Shown piece after piece: positions 1-6,896 of a DNA stretch of 64,000 nucleotides. A program made the position numbers and the translations under genes. Within the stretch, counting starts at the first letter, position 1; every line of letters begins with the position of its first letter. Origin of the DNA: Desulfonatronospira thiodismutans ASO3-1 (GTDB lineage Bacteria; Desulfobacterota; Desulfovibrionia; Desulfovibrionales; Desulfonatronovibrionaceae); contig NZ_ACJN02000001.1 in assembly GCF_000174435.1 (NCBI RefSeq), positions 1,105,658 through 1,169,657 on the forward strand, in the 5' to 3' direction. Under the pieces are notes generated by a model. That model saw only the letters and a list, made by a program, of their open reading frames with translations, was not told the origin of the DNA and did not search any database.

Positions 1-190
1 GCTGGTCCTGGACTGGCGCAAGCGTCAGCAGACCAGAGCTGAGGTGCGCATAACCATTGAAAAAATCCTGGACGAGGGGTTGCCCAGGGCCTTTACCCCG
101 GAGTTGTTTGAACAAAAAACAACTGCTGTATATCAGCATGTATACGAGTCATATTATGGGGTTGGGCAAAGTGTGTATGCGGCGGCTTAA
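1..190 (+). CDS. hsdR: Type I restriction endonuclease R subunit, C-terminal fragment (cut by window edge)
   Basis: The open frame starts at base 2 and ends with TAA at 188-190, giving about 62 residues. The tail reads LVLDWRKRQQTRAEVRI, then FTPELFEQK and YQHVYESYYG, ending SVYAAA. This is the characteristic C-terminal segment of HsdR subunits of type I restriction-modification systems, the region that contacts the HsdM/HsdS complex. HsdR itself is an ATP-driven DNA translocase and nuclease. The rest of the gene, and any hsdM/hsdS, lie to the left of the window. Identification is by pattern only, but the motif spacing is very typical. Confidence 0.82.
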   Translation, partial: LVLDWRKRQQTRAEVRITIEKILDEGLPRAFTPELFEQKTTAVYQHVYESYYGVGQSVYAAA

Positions 191-210
191 ATATAAGTAA
201 GGTTTTTCAA

Positions 211-480
211 TTAAGGCTCAGGTATAGTATACTGGCCATCCCTGATCTCCACCTTCCCCAGGGCCAGCAGCTTCCTGACAGAGGGCCTCATGGTCTTGCT
301 GGGGGCATCCAGCTGCATGCGCAGGAGCTTGTCATAGATCTGCAGGACGTTACGGGCCTGCTGCGCCTTATGGGGCTCCAGGAAGCGTATGCCATGGACT
401 GTGACTTGCCCTTTGGAATCGAGTTCTACGTTCAGACGCAGGGACTGTAAGAATTTAAGCGGATCGAAGGGGGTGCGCAT
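211..480 (-). CDS. Hypothetical protein, 89 aa
   Basis: Start chosen at the ATG giving MRTPFDPLKFLQSL, preceded by a short AGGA at suitable spacing. A longer frame reaches 507 but has no better ribosome site. The protein is small and soluble, with a central DSKGQVTVHGIRF strand segment followed by a helical, Lys/Arg-rich stretch. I do not recognise a family. It is the last gene of a leftward run (1992 to 211) and lies 36 bp downstream of the HU gene, so it is probably co-transcribed with it. Confidence 0.5.
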   Translation of the reverse strand: MRTPFDPLKFLQSLRLNVELDSKGQVTVHGIRFLEPHKAQQARNVLQIYDKLLRMQLDAPSKTMRPSVRKLLALGKVEIRDGQYTIPEP

Positions 481-516
481 AAGTAAAATCCTGAGAGCAG
501 GCCACAAGAAAAAGCA

Positions 517-789
517 TCAGGATACAGCTTCTTTCAACTTCTTCCCCGGCTTGAACTTGGGCACCCGGGCAGCAGGGATATTGATCTCAGCGCCGGTTTG
601 GGGATTGCGGCCGGTCCTTGGCTTTCTCTCTGCTACTGTGAATGTACCGAAGCCCGGCAGTGCTACCTGGTCGCCGTTCTTAAGCTGCTCGGAAATGATG
701 TCCTCCACTCCATCCAAGGCCTTCTGGGCATCTGCCTTGGTCATTCCAGATTTCTGGGCAAGACTATCCACCATCTGTTTCTTGTTCAT
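517..789 (-). CDS. hup: HU-family DNA-binding protein
   Basis: 90 aa, the normal HU length. It starts MNKKQMVDSLAQKSGMTKAD, has the GFGTF turn, then the RxGRNPQTG arm tip (PRTGRNPQTGAEINIPA) and a VPKFKPGKKLKEAV tail. HU dimers bind and bend DNA non-specifically and support replication, recombination and transposition. A clear AAAAAGGAG sits just upstream of the ATG. It lies in a leftward run of accessory genes rather than in a housekeeping context, so it may be an island-borne paralogue that serves the mobile DNA. Confidence 0.95.
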   Translation of the reverse strand: MNKKQMVDSLAQKSGMTKADAQKALDGVEDIISEQLKNGDQVALPGFGTFTVAERKPRTGRNPQTGAEINIPAARVPKFKPGKKLKEAVS

Positions 790-848
790 AAAAGGCTCCT
801 TTTTATCTTATTGGAATTGATGTGTAAAATAAGCAGGCTGGGAAAAAT

Positions 849-1355
849 CTATGCTTGCACCACTGGGTAGGACTTCCTGGCATGCTCCAGCAGCATAAAC
901 ATGACGGTCTTGACCAGAACCTGGGTGTTAGGATGCTTACTCTCCCTTGGTCCTGCTACATTAAGGACATAGACATCACTCTCCAGCCCCCATTCCCAGA
1001 TAAAGTCTATATCTTTATTTAAAGGATCGTCTTCAAGATCACATACATACAATGGCTTTTCATGCTTGATTGCCATATTAAAGGTCAAGTTGGTGCCTCC
1101 GGTGGGCTTGCCGTAGGTAAAGATCATAGTTCCATCAGAGTCAATGACATTCTGCTTGTTCCGGACACGATAGTCTGCTGAGTCAAGTTCCTGGACAGGA
1201 TATTTAGCGGGTATTGGCCCAGCCTCGGATTTGCGGCCCTTGGGACACCAACCGCCACATGGATGACCAAGCTCCAAGGCAGCGTCCAGGGCTCCCAAAG
1301 CAGCTCCTGTCTGGCCGCCGGTAATTATTTTTTCGAATATCTTACGTTTTGTCAT
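849..1355 (-). CDS. Putative molybdenum-cofactor-carrier / SLOG-superfamily (YpsA-like) protein
   Basis: 168 aa. The N-terminal motif IITGGQTGAALGALDAAL, followed by CGGWCPKGRKSEAGPIP, matches the family annotated as putative molybdenum carrier, a branch of the Rossmann-like SLOG/LOG superfamily. The later TGGTNLT and the C-terminal AGPRES segments also fit. Members bind nucleotides or nucleotide-like ligands, and a true cofactor-carrying role is unproven for most. The start ATG overlaps the stop of the upstream secreted-protein gene (TGATG), so translation is coupled. Similar genes often travel in islands and phages. The biological role here cannot be inferred. Confidence 0.75.
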   Translation of the reverse strand: MTKRKIFEKIITGGQTGAALGALDAALELGHPCGGWCPKGRKSEAGPIPAKYPVQELDSADYRVRNKQNVIDSDGTMIFTYGKPTGGTNLTFNMAIKHEKPLYVCDLEDDPLNKDIDFIWEWGLESDVYVLNVAGPRESKHPNTQVLVKTVMFMLLEHARKSYPVVQA

Positions 1356-1669
1356 CAAAGAGAATCTTCTCCCTGCTCCCTCATCTGCCTCTCGAACACC
1401 CGGCTTAAAACCGCCTGGCGCATGGATTCAAAGATGGCAATGCCGTCAGCTACTCCTATGTCTCCACGGTCTATCTTCTCACACAGGCCAATACGTAAGG
1501 CATGCAATGTTTGTACATTCAAGTCTCTGGGGTATTTTTGATTCATGGCCTCCCACTCAGCTAAAGCCTCTGGTTCATGGCAGAAGTTTTCAGGCTCCTC
1601 GGAGCCGGCTGGAGTGGCAAACAGGAAGATTGATAGGAACGGAAGAACAAAAAGGCTAAATGTCTTCAT
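1355..1669 (-). CDS. Small secreted protein, 104 aa
   Basis: Start chosen at the ATG giving MKTFSLFVLPFLSIF, with AAGGAG six bases upstream. A Sec signal peptide ends near ATPAGSEEP. The mature part is about 80 residues, helical and charged, with two cysteines that could form one disulfide in the periplasm. There is no recognisable family. It overlaps the upstream gene by 14 bp and the downstream SLOG-like gene by one base, so the three are translated as a unit. Confidence 0.6.
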   Translation of the reverse strand: MKTFSLFVLPFLSIFLFATPAGSEEPENFCHEPEALAEWEAMNQKYPRDLNVQTLHALRIGLCEKIDRGDIGVADGIAIFESMRQAVLSRVFERQMREQGEDSL

Positions 1670-1841
1670 CTGCATCTCCTTCCCTCACGTACTGATCCCA
1701 CAGATCCTCGAAGATCAACCTGGTGGCATCCCCCAGTTCTCCATTGAGCGCTGCTTGCAGGATAAGGTGGTGGTGCTTGTCCAGGATGGCTCCCTGGTTT
1801 GTGGCTTGGAGGATAGTCAAGGCTTTTTCAGAGTCTGTCAT
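1656..1841 (-). CDS. Hypothetical protein, 61 aa
   Basis: Small acidic protein starting MTDSEKALTILQATNQGAIL and ending DADEDI. It is probably helical and soluble. The ribosome site is weak, but the frame overlaps the start of the next gene, as in compact phage-like operons. I recognise no family. Confidence 0.4.
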   Translation of the reverse strand: MTDSEKALTILQATNQGAILDKHHHLILQAALNGELGDATRLIFEDLWDQYVREGDADEDI

Positions 1842-1872
1842 GGTGGTGGTTCCTGTGCATCTGCAGTGGATT

Positions 1873-1992
1873 TTATTTCGCCCGCCTTCCCTGGAGCTCC
1901 AGGGACACTCTCTTGACCTCCTCCAGGTATTCTTCCTTGGTGATTATACCCTTGGCAAAAAATAGGTTCAGCAAGGCCTCATGCTGGATCAT
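1873..1992 (-). CDS. 39-aa SHOCT-like peptide
   Basis: Short frame, MIQHEALLNLFFAKGI then ITKEEYLEEVKRV, ending RRAK. The hydrophobic-turn-KEEY pattern resembles the SHOCT helix motif often found at protein ends. There is no clear Shine-Dalgarno sequence. It is the first frame of the leftward run 1992-211. It may be a real micro-ORF or the remnant of a larger gene. Confidence 0.35.
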   Translation of the reverse strand: MIQHEALLNLFFAKGIITKEEYLEEVKRVSLELQGRRAK

Positions 1993-2073
1993 GCTTGAAT
2001 ACGTAATCTCAACATGAATTTTAAAAATAAACATGAATATTGCCGTGAAAATTTTTTAATGAAAGATTTGTTA

Positions 2074-3258
2074 TTATTTATTTTCCCAAGAAACAATATT
2101 GATATAAGGAGGTATCGCATTGTGCGCTGAATTTAAAATTGCTTCTGAGCTAAAACTTACATTTGCATTACCAAGATATCCAATCTCATCTTCAAAGTAT
2201 ATGTCATCCGACAACTCTTCTCCAGCCACAACAACAGAGCCAAATATATTAGGTGTCCCAGCAGAAAACATATCTATTGTATCACCTTCTTCAACCATGT
2301 AAACCACTATACCTTCAAAATGGAAGTTACCTGTTATGTCTGCACCATTTTTTAATATTAAAACGCCGGCTCCATCTATTGTCCCACCTAATTTCTTATT
2401 ATCAACGATAGTTATTTGAGGATTCTCACGATCACCCCAAACATCGTTTCCTGGAACATCTGTATCATGTTCAATCAAACGATCATAGTTGGGTAAAAGT
2501 CTATTTGCGTAGTCAATCCAGTAGTCATTTGCTATACCTGTCTCATCCAAAGCACTATCACCTATCTGGGTAGTCTCTACAGGTGAGTCTAAATGTTTAT
2601 CTTGATAATCTAAGTACTCAAATTCATTGTCAGAATATATGGCTGGCATACTGTCGTATTCACTATCAAAATTTTCTAGTCCTGTACAATTGCCTCCGCA
2701 TAAAAAGTCTTCTGGAACATCATGGTCATATCCTGAAATTAATGGATTTCCTTGCATCCTCATTTTGGGGTTAGGAGTATGAATACTGAAAGGAGCATCA
2801 GGGGTAGGTGTATCTGATTCATTTCTGTCTATCTGCAAAGTAAGAGTTGTCTGCACATTTTTGTCTTTTTTGTTGCCATTAGAAATAACCTGAAACGAAG
2901 AGTTATTGTTATCATCTTCCCATTGGAACCAAACTGAGTATTCTGAGTCGTTTTCAAACTTATGTGAAAGATACGGTTCCTCATCTTCAATGTTATCTAT
3001 CTCACTATCCAAAATGAAACTTTTACTGCTGTCTCCTCTAAGGCTTGACTCGCTAAGCCTTTCTTGCAGGTATGATTTGCCTGCTTCAATTCCACTCTCA
3101 GACACATAAAAGGCCGCTTCTCTCATAATTTCATCTCGTACAATACCAAGTTCCGAATTAGTCGCTCGTAAAGCGGCTGCACCGAGGATGCTCAACAACA
3201 TGAGCACTACTATAGATATAATAAGAGCACTGCCAGCTTGTTTTTTATAAATACTCAT
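2074..3258 (-). CDS. Type IV pilus minor-pilin-like assembly protein (PilX-like), 394 aa
   Basis: The N-terminus MSIYKKQAGSALIISIVVLM is followed by a single hydrophobic helix and NSELGIVRDEIMREAAFYVSE. This is the PilX N-terminal signature: short cytoplasmic leader, hydrophobic segment, then a helix with ExG-type residues. The remaining ~300 residues are acidic and Asn/Asp-rich, and probably form a surface-exposed beta domain. PilX-type proteins sit in the minor pseudopilin complex that primes pilus assembly. It is the last gene of a PilW-, PilV- and PilX-like operon. The DNA is distinctly more AT-rich than the flanks, suggesting horizontal acquisition. Confidence 0.7.
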   Translation of the reverse strand: MSIYKKQAGSALIISIVVLMLLSILGAAALRATNSELGIVRDEIMREAAFYVSESGIEAGKSYLQERLSESSLRGDSSKSFILDSEIDNIEDEEPYLSHKFENDSEYSVWFQWEDDNNNSSFQVISNGNKKDKNVQTTLTLQIDRNESDTPTPDAPFSIHTPNPKMRMQGNPLISGYDHDVPEDFLCGGNCTGLENFDSEYDSMPAIYSDNEFEYLDYQDKHLDSPVETTQIGDSALDETGIANDYWIDYANRLLPNYDRLIEHDTDVPGNDVWGDRENPQITIVDNKKLGGTIDGAGVLILKNGADITGNFHFEGIVVYMVEEGDTIDMFSAGTPNIFGSVVVAGEELSDDIYFEDEIGYLGNANVSFSSEAILNSAHNAIPPYINIVSWENK

Positions 3259-3275
3259 AGAATTTATTCCATGTC

Positions 3276-3710
3276 TTAGTTAATCGTGGGACTCATTCCA
3301 ACACTTGATTTTTTGAAAGGGAAGACTATTTCTCTTTCTTTGCCAAAAGAACGCCAGCTAACTATCAATTCAAAAGCAAATAAATAATCAATATCATCAA
3401 TGTCTAAGCTTGAAAACAAAATATTATTTAAATCTTTATCGTCCGCTTCAATATCAATTTCATATTTTATATTTGATATATTTGACTGTATTTGCTTAGG
3501 ATATATATTAGTGTCTAAATCTAAAAAGTCTTTAGCAATTATTATTTCAAGCTCTTTGTTGGCATGGTGCATAGCTTCTGTCATTTCTCTCGCAACTTTA
3601 TTGTTCTGAACGGATGTAGTATGCATGGTAAGCACCGCTAGTATACCGACCAGAAGTATTAAAAGCGAAATTAATACCTCTACGAGAGTTATGCCTGTTT
3701 CATCTTGCAT
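3276..3710 (-). CDS. Type IV pilus minor-pilin-like protein (PilV-like), 144 aa
   Basis: It begins MQDETGITLVEVLISLLILL, the prepilin type cleavage/methylation motif (G|ITLVEV, with E at +5), followed by a hydrophobic helix VGILAVLTMHTTSVQNN. PilD-type peptidase would cut after the Gly. The C-terminal ~100 residues are acidic. It lies 17 bp upstream of the PilX-like gene and follows a PilW-like gene, the usual pilW/pilV/pilX set. It is shorter than typical PilV, but the N-terminal motif is unambiguous. Confidence 0.75.
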   Translation of the reverse strand: MQDETGITLVEVLISLLILLVGILAVLTMHTTSVQNNKVAREMTEAMHHANKELEIIIAKDFLDLDTNIYPKQIQSNISNIKYEIDIEADDKDLNNILFSSLDIDDIDYLFAFELIVSWRSFGKEREIVFPFKKSSVGMSPTIN

Positions 3711-3722
3711 TTTAATTTACCT

Positions 3723-3815
3723 TTATGTAAATATGATGGCTATAAAGCCATAAATAGACCAGACTAACAATACTATTAGTACAGCAATCATGCAATGAAA
3801 TAATTTTTTGCTCAT
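3723..3815 (-). CDS. 30-aa single-pass membrane peptide between pilin genes
   Basis: The frame starts one base after the stop of the PilW-like gene and reads MSKKLFHCMIAVLIVLLVWS, then IYGFIAIIFT and stop. It is almost all hydrophobic after a short basic head, so it is one predicted membrane helix. No separate Shine-Dalgarno sequence is seen, so translation would depend on coupling. It fills the only gap in an otherwise gapless operon. No family is recognised and its reality is uncertain. Confidence 0.4.
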   Translation of the reverse strand: MSKKLFHCMIAVLIVLLVWSIYGFIAIIFT

Positions 3816-3816
3816 A

Positions 3817-4413
3817 TTACTGGTAATACATGTTTCTAAATATGATAGTATCTTCAGCACAGTGCTCAAACTGATCTGAAATGAATGGAGTTCTGCCCCA
3901 TGCTTTTCCGCATAGTGTAAATTGTACTTTTCTTATTTCAGATGGGTTATCTATGTTACCTGAATCGCCATTTTCATTTGAGTTTGGTTCAATTTCATTT
4001 CTATCTTTATCATAATATGTAAAATTTAACTTACTGCTCAAATTTGGCATCAATATACTGGTTACACCATTCGATGCCTCGTTTCTTTTTCTTACAAAGT
4101 CATATTCTTGACTTCCATCACCATTAGTATGTTCTTGGGTGGTATATGTAATATCCCCAATTTTAAATTCGTGGTTATCTGCTTGTATTTCACTTTCATC
4201 TAACTCAAATCCTACCATTTTGAGGTCATTATTCAAAACCGTCCGCACATGCCTTACATTTTGCTGAACTTCTAGTATAGCTTTATTGGTATGGTAAACT
4301 TTTATCGTGGAGATGAATAGGCTAACAACAGCAGTCATTACTACGCCCAGAATTGCTAAGGCAATTAATAGCTCCACTAAGGTAAGACCTGTTTGTTTAT
4401 TCTGAATATACAT
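3817..4413 (-). CDS. Type IV pilus minor-pilin-like protein (PilW-like), 198 aa
   Basis: Prepilin motif QTGLTLVELLIALAILGVVM, with cleavage after Gly and Glu at +5, then a long hydrophobic helix running into VYHTNKAILEVQQNVRHVRT. That last stretch matches PilW-type helices. The C-terminal domain contains two or more cysteines (FTLCGKAWG, FEHCAEDT) that may pair in the periplasm. It follows a small membrane protein by 12 bp. With the two downstream pilin-like genes it forms a minor-pilin set. No pilin major subunit, PilY1 or motor ATPase is visible nearby. Confidence 0.78.
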   Translation of the reverse strand: MYIQNKQTGLTLVELLIALAILGVVMTAVVSLFISTIKVYHTNKAILEVQQNVRHVRTVLNNDLKMVGFELDESEIQADNHEFKIGDITYTTQEHTNGDGSQEYDFVRKRNEASNGVTSILMPNLSSKLNFTYYDKDRNEIEPNSNENGDSGNIDNPSEIRKVQFTLCGKAWGRTPFISDQFEHCAEDTIIFRNMYYQ

Positions 4414-4425
4414 ATTTTTGTGTCG

Positions 4426-4893
4426 CTATAACAGCTTGTATGCTGTTCGGGAATAATGCCTCCAAGCATAACCCAGATACATAGTTACCGCCAACCCGCA
4501 TGCACCGAACCAGAAGGATAGAATTGAGGCCTCTTCTGTTCTACCTGCGACATAACCTCCCAAAACAGTTAAAAAGAATAGCATGCCCGGAACAAGAAGC
4601 CTGGCCAATGGTCTGTTATAAAGCTCAGGTTTTCTTATTAGCTTCACCCCATTGCTGAGGAATATTACTGAGGCAGCTACACCAGGAAGAAGGGAGAAAT
4701 AAAAAGTGGGGCCGAAGGGCATTATGAGGTTTGGCGCTACCATAAAAACAAGTACTGCCCAGATAAACAGAAAGAGCACCCCAAACTGAAGAAAATAGAA
4801 GCCCATAGTTTTTGAGGTGGCGGGTAGGGTAAATAATGGGGAAAGGAAATCACCGAGGGCTCTCTTCTTGATCAGTGATTTATCCTGAACCAT
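4426..4893 (-). CDS. Hypothetical multi-pass membrane protein, 155 aa
   Basis: About four hydrophobic segments are visible: around FYFLQFGVLFLFIWAVLVF, FYFSLLPGVAASVIFL, LLVPGMLFFLTVLGGYV, and ILSFWFGACGLAVTMYLG. It has a basic N-terminal cytosolic tail and ends AWRHYSRTAYKLL. No family is recognised. It is the first gene of the minor-pilin operon and is separated from the PilW-like gene by only 12 bp. Confidence 0.55.
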   Translation of the reverse strand: MVQDKSLIKKRALGDFLSPLFTLPATSKTMGFYFLQFGVLFLFIWAVLVFMVAPNLIMPFGPTFYFSLLPGVAASVIFLSNGVKLIRKPELYNRPLARLLVPGMLFFLTVLGGYVAGRTEEASILSFWFGACGLAVTMYLGYAWRHYSRTAYKLL

Positions 4894-5010
4894 TAGTTTT
4901 CCCCTTTTTCTGGCTTCAAGTGTTTTGGAGAGATATTGTCCTAATCCATTAGGTAATTCAGAGTCGATATAAAATCAATTCTTTTTTCAATCCGTTTCAG
5001 TCTGGTAGGT

Positions 5011-5260
5011 TCACCTTCTCCGCCACTCCCATGGCTTGACTGGATCATCCTCTGCCCACAGTCCAACCTCAGCCTCACGGGCATCCTGCTGCAGCTCATT
5101 CCATCTGGAGCACAGAGGTTCCTCATCACAGTATCTGGGGTACACCTAGGCCAGTCCCTCCCGGATAAGCTCCTCGTTCAGGTTGCTGCCATCATCAAGG
5201 ATAACCGTGGCTATTGTCCTGCGGTAAAAACAGCGTTATCGCAAATCAATTTCTGTTGTA
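5011..5260 (-). pseudogene. Remnant of a staphylococcal-nuclease-like (thermonuclease, SNase) gene
   Basis: The minus strand reads RRTIATVILDDGSNLNEEL, IREGLA, stop, VYPRYC, then REAEVGLWAEDDPVKPWEWR and a final stop at 5011. This is the C-terminal half of an SNase domain, including the usual GlAW-Y.rY and PWEWRR segments. The Trp codon after GLA has become TAG. Upstream, a fragment reading ADTTEID (cf. the D.PE motif) is followed by a stop and an apparent internal deletion. The gene is therefore dead. It sits between the pilin operon and the IS21 element, within island DNA. Confidence 0.72.
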
Positions 5261-5295
5261 TCTGCGCATATCAATAATATTACTTAAGCAACATT

Positions 5296-5655
5296 TTATT
5301 CTAATGCATTATTATATATATAGTAGTTATCTATACCGTTTTGAGCTAGGCGCTTTGATATTTCATCAGAAAAGGACTGTCTAACAAAATATAAATCATA
5401 CCCGTTTGGGGTTGAATCAACATACAAAGCCAGCAATCCAAGATCTTGATAGTTTTTTATTTCTTTTTTTGCGATCATCTCAGCGGCCTGCATCGCTTTA
5501 TCATAGTTGCGAGTGCCAGGCTGGCGTGCACTAAAGTCCATGTAATATGCTGAAATAACATGATTAAAATTGCCCAATGCATGGTGTTGTTTTGCTAAGC
5601 TTTTAGCAACCAACTCTACATTGCCACCACCAAAAATCCATGAAAAAATTCCCAT
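5296..5655 (-). CDS. Hypothetical protein, 119 aa
   Basis: Start chosen at the ATG giving MGIFSWIFGGGNVELVAKSL, with a GGAGGTGG immediately upstream. The N-terminus is amphipathic or weakly membrane-seeking and the rest is soluble and helical (YDKAMQAAEMIAKKEIKNYQ, FSDEISKRLAQNG), ending YYIYNNALE. No family is recognised. It stands alone about 150 bp from the IS21 left end, in AT-rich DNA. Confidence 0.5.
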   Translation of the reverse strand: MGIFSWIFGGGNVELVAKSLAKQHHALGNFNHVISAYYMDFSARQPGTRNYDKAMQAAEMIAKKEIKNYQDLGLLALYVDSTPNGYDLYFVRQSFSDEISKRLAQNGIDNYYIYNNALE

Positions 5656-5804
5656 GACCACCTCCATAAAATTAATGAGTTAGTCCATCACTATTAGCCA
5701 TTTTCACAATCGATACCATATCTGAGTCACTGGAAATTCATGCACGAAGCGACTTTCGTCAGTTATCGAATGAACATGTTAGGTTGATAAGTATGCTTGT
5801 AAAA

Positions 5805-5841
5805 CTAATAATATCTTTTAGTAAATTCACCCTGAGCTTCT
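5805..5841 (-). pseudogene. 3' end of a small gene interrupted by the IS21 element
   Basis: Read on the minus strand from the IS junction, this fragment encodes AQGEFTKRYY and a TAG stop at 5805-5807. It is in frame with the 5' part at 9236-9515 once the IS and one copy of the 5-bp duplication are removed (YEE joined to AQGEF). The original gene therefore encoded about 104 aa. Confidence 0.8.
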
Positions 5842-5884
5842 TGTGAGCGCCAACCTGAATATGTCTTAATTATGCCGGTTTGAA
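5842..5884 (+). repeat. IS21 left terminal inverted repeat
   Basis: Starts TGTGAGCGCCAACCTGAA. It matches the inverse of the right end (9193-9235) in TGT, AGCGCC, TGAA, ATG and GCCGGTTT blocks, with scattered mismatches. IstA would bind the repeated blocks. Confidence 0.88.
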
Positions 5885-6037
5885 ATTGTTTATATCTTAT
5901 TCTTGTATCTTCTTCTGAAAGAGAAAAGAAAAAATATTTTTTATTTTGTCTTCTTTTCTGTCCTTCTTTTTCTTCCTCTTCTTCTGTCTTGCCGTTACTG
6001 CCTTCTTTGCCTGTCTGAGGCAAAGGAGGGTAAGTTC

Positions 6038-6592
6038 TTGGGTCGCAAACAAAGCCAACAAGTTGTCTGCCTGCACTGTGGCGAAGCCTTTTGTCCTGAC
6101 TATCGAAACAGGGGCAAGCAAAAATACTGCTCCAAAGTGCCTTGTCGGGCAGCCAGTAAGAAAGCCAGTCAAAAGGCCTGGCTGGATAAGCCTGAAAACA
6201 GGGATTATTTCCGGGGACCGGCCCATGTGGACAGGGTCCGGAACTGGAGAAAGCAAAATCCCGGATATGCCAGGCGCAAGACCACTGCTCCCAAGCAAAC
6301 GTTACAAGATCACTGCCTCCCAAAAAGTGTTGAAAATCAACGTGTTGAGGAAACGTTACAAGATCACTGGATCACGCAACCATCTGTTATTATAGGACTA
6401 ATCTCCTCCTTATGCGGGAGTGCGTTACAAGATGACATCGTCAGGGCCGCCCGACAGATGTACACCCTGGGCTGTGACGTCATCAACAACCCCAAAGGAG
6501 GATTTCATGTACCAAAAGTATCCGATTCATCCCCAGAGACTGCGCAAGGTTCCCAGACAGTTCAGCTGGGTGGACCACAGGCTGGTTCGTGA
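6038..6592 (+). CDS. IS21-associated zinc-finger-like protein, 184 aa
   Basis: I place the start at TTG 6038 because AAAGGAGG lies eight bases upstream and the coding motif begins right after it (GRKQSQQVVCLHCGEAF). An in-frame ATG at 5903 would add an unlikely hydrophobic, low-complexity leader. Cysteines are arranged CxxC...C...C (CLHCGEAFCPDY, KYCSKVPC), suggesting a zinc-binding head. After that come basic segments and a tail rich in Gln, His and Ser. Its 3' end overlaps the next gene by 86 bp. It lies inside the IS ends, so it moves with the element. Its role in transposition is unknown. Confidence 0.6.
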   Translation: MGRKQSQQVVCLHCGEAFCPDYRNRGKQKYCSKVPCRAASKKASQKAWLDKPENRDYFRGPAHVDRVRNWRKQNPGYARRKTTAPKQTLQDHCLPKSVENQRVEETLQDHWITQPSVIIGLISSLCGSALQDDIVRAARQMYTLGCDVINNPKGGFHVPKVSDSSPETAQGSQTVQLGGPQAGS

Positions 6593-6896
6593 CGGTCATA
6601 TTGAGAGGTTAAGCCATGCTGCAGCAGCCTTGTACCTGTTCCTGGTGACCGTGGGCGATCAGCAGGGGCTTAGCTACTACTCCGACCCCATTGTCATGCA
6701 GCGCCTGGGAATGGATGAAGTCACTTTGCAGCAGGCGCGCTTCAATCTGATCCAGGCTGATCTCATTGCCTGGAAGAAACCGCTTTATCAGGTTCTATCC
6801 ATCCAGGTCCCACCCGTAAATCAGGCCAGGACAGCACAGGCCGGGCCTGTGCACTTCTCAGACGTTCTCAAAAAACTTGCCGGGGGTAACACATGA
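6507..6896 (+). CDS. IS21-associated small protein upstream of istA, 129 aa
   Basis: Starts MYQKYPIHPQRLRKVPRQFS with AAAGGAGG seven bases upstream. The middle part (HAAAALYLFLVTVGDQQGLS, MQRLGMDEVTLQQARFNLI) looks like a winged-helix or replication-initiator-type DNA-binding fold, though I cannot name the family. The stop overlaps the istA start (ATGA), so the two are coupled. Its presence inside the IS ends, with tight coupling, argues for a function in control or targeting of transposition. Confidence 0.6.
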   Translation: MYQKYPIHPQRLRKVPRQFSWVDHRLVRDGHIERLSHAAAALYLFLVTVGDQQGLSYYSDPIVMQRLGMDEVTLQQARFNLIQADLIAWKKPLYQVLSIQVPPVNQARTAQAGPVHFSDVLKKLAGGNT

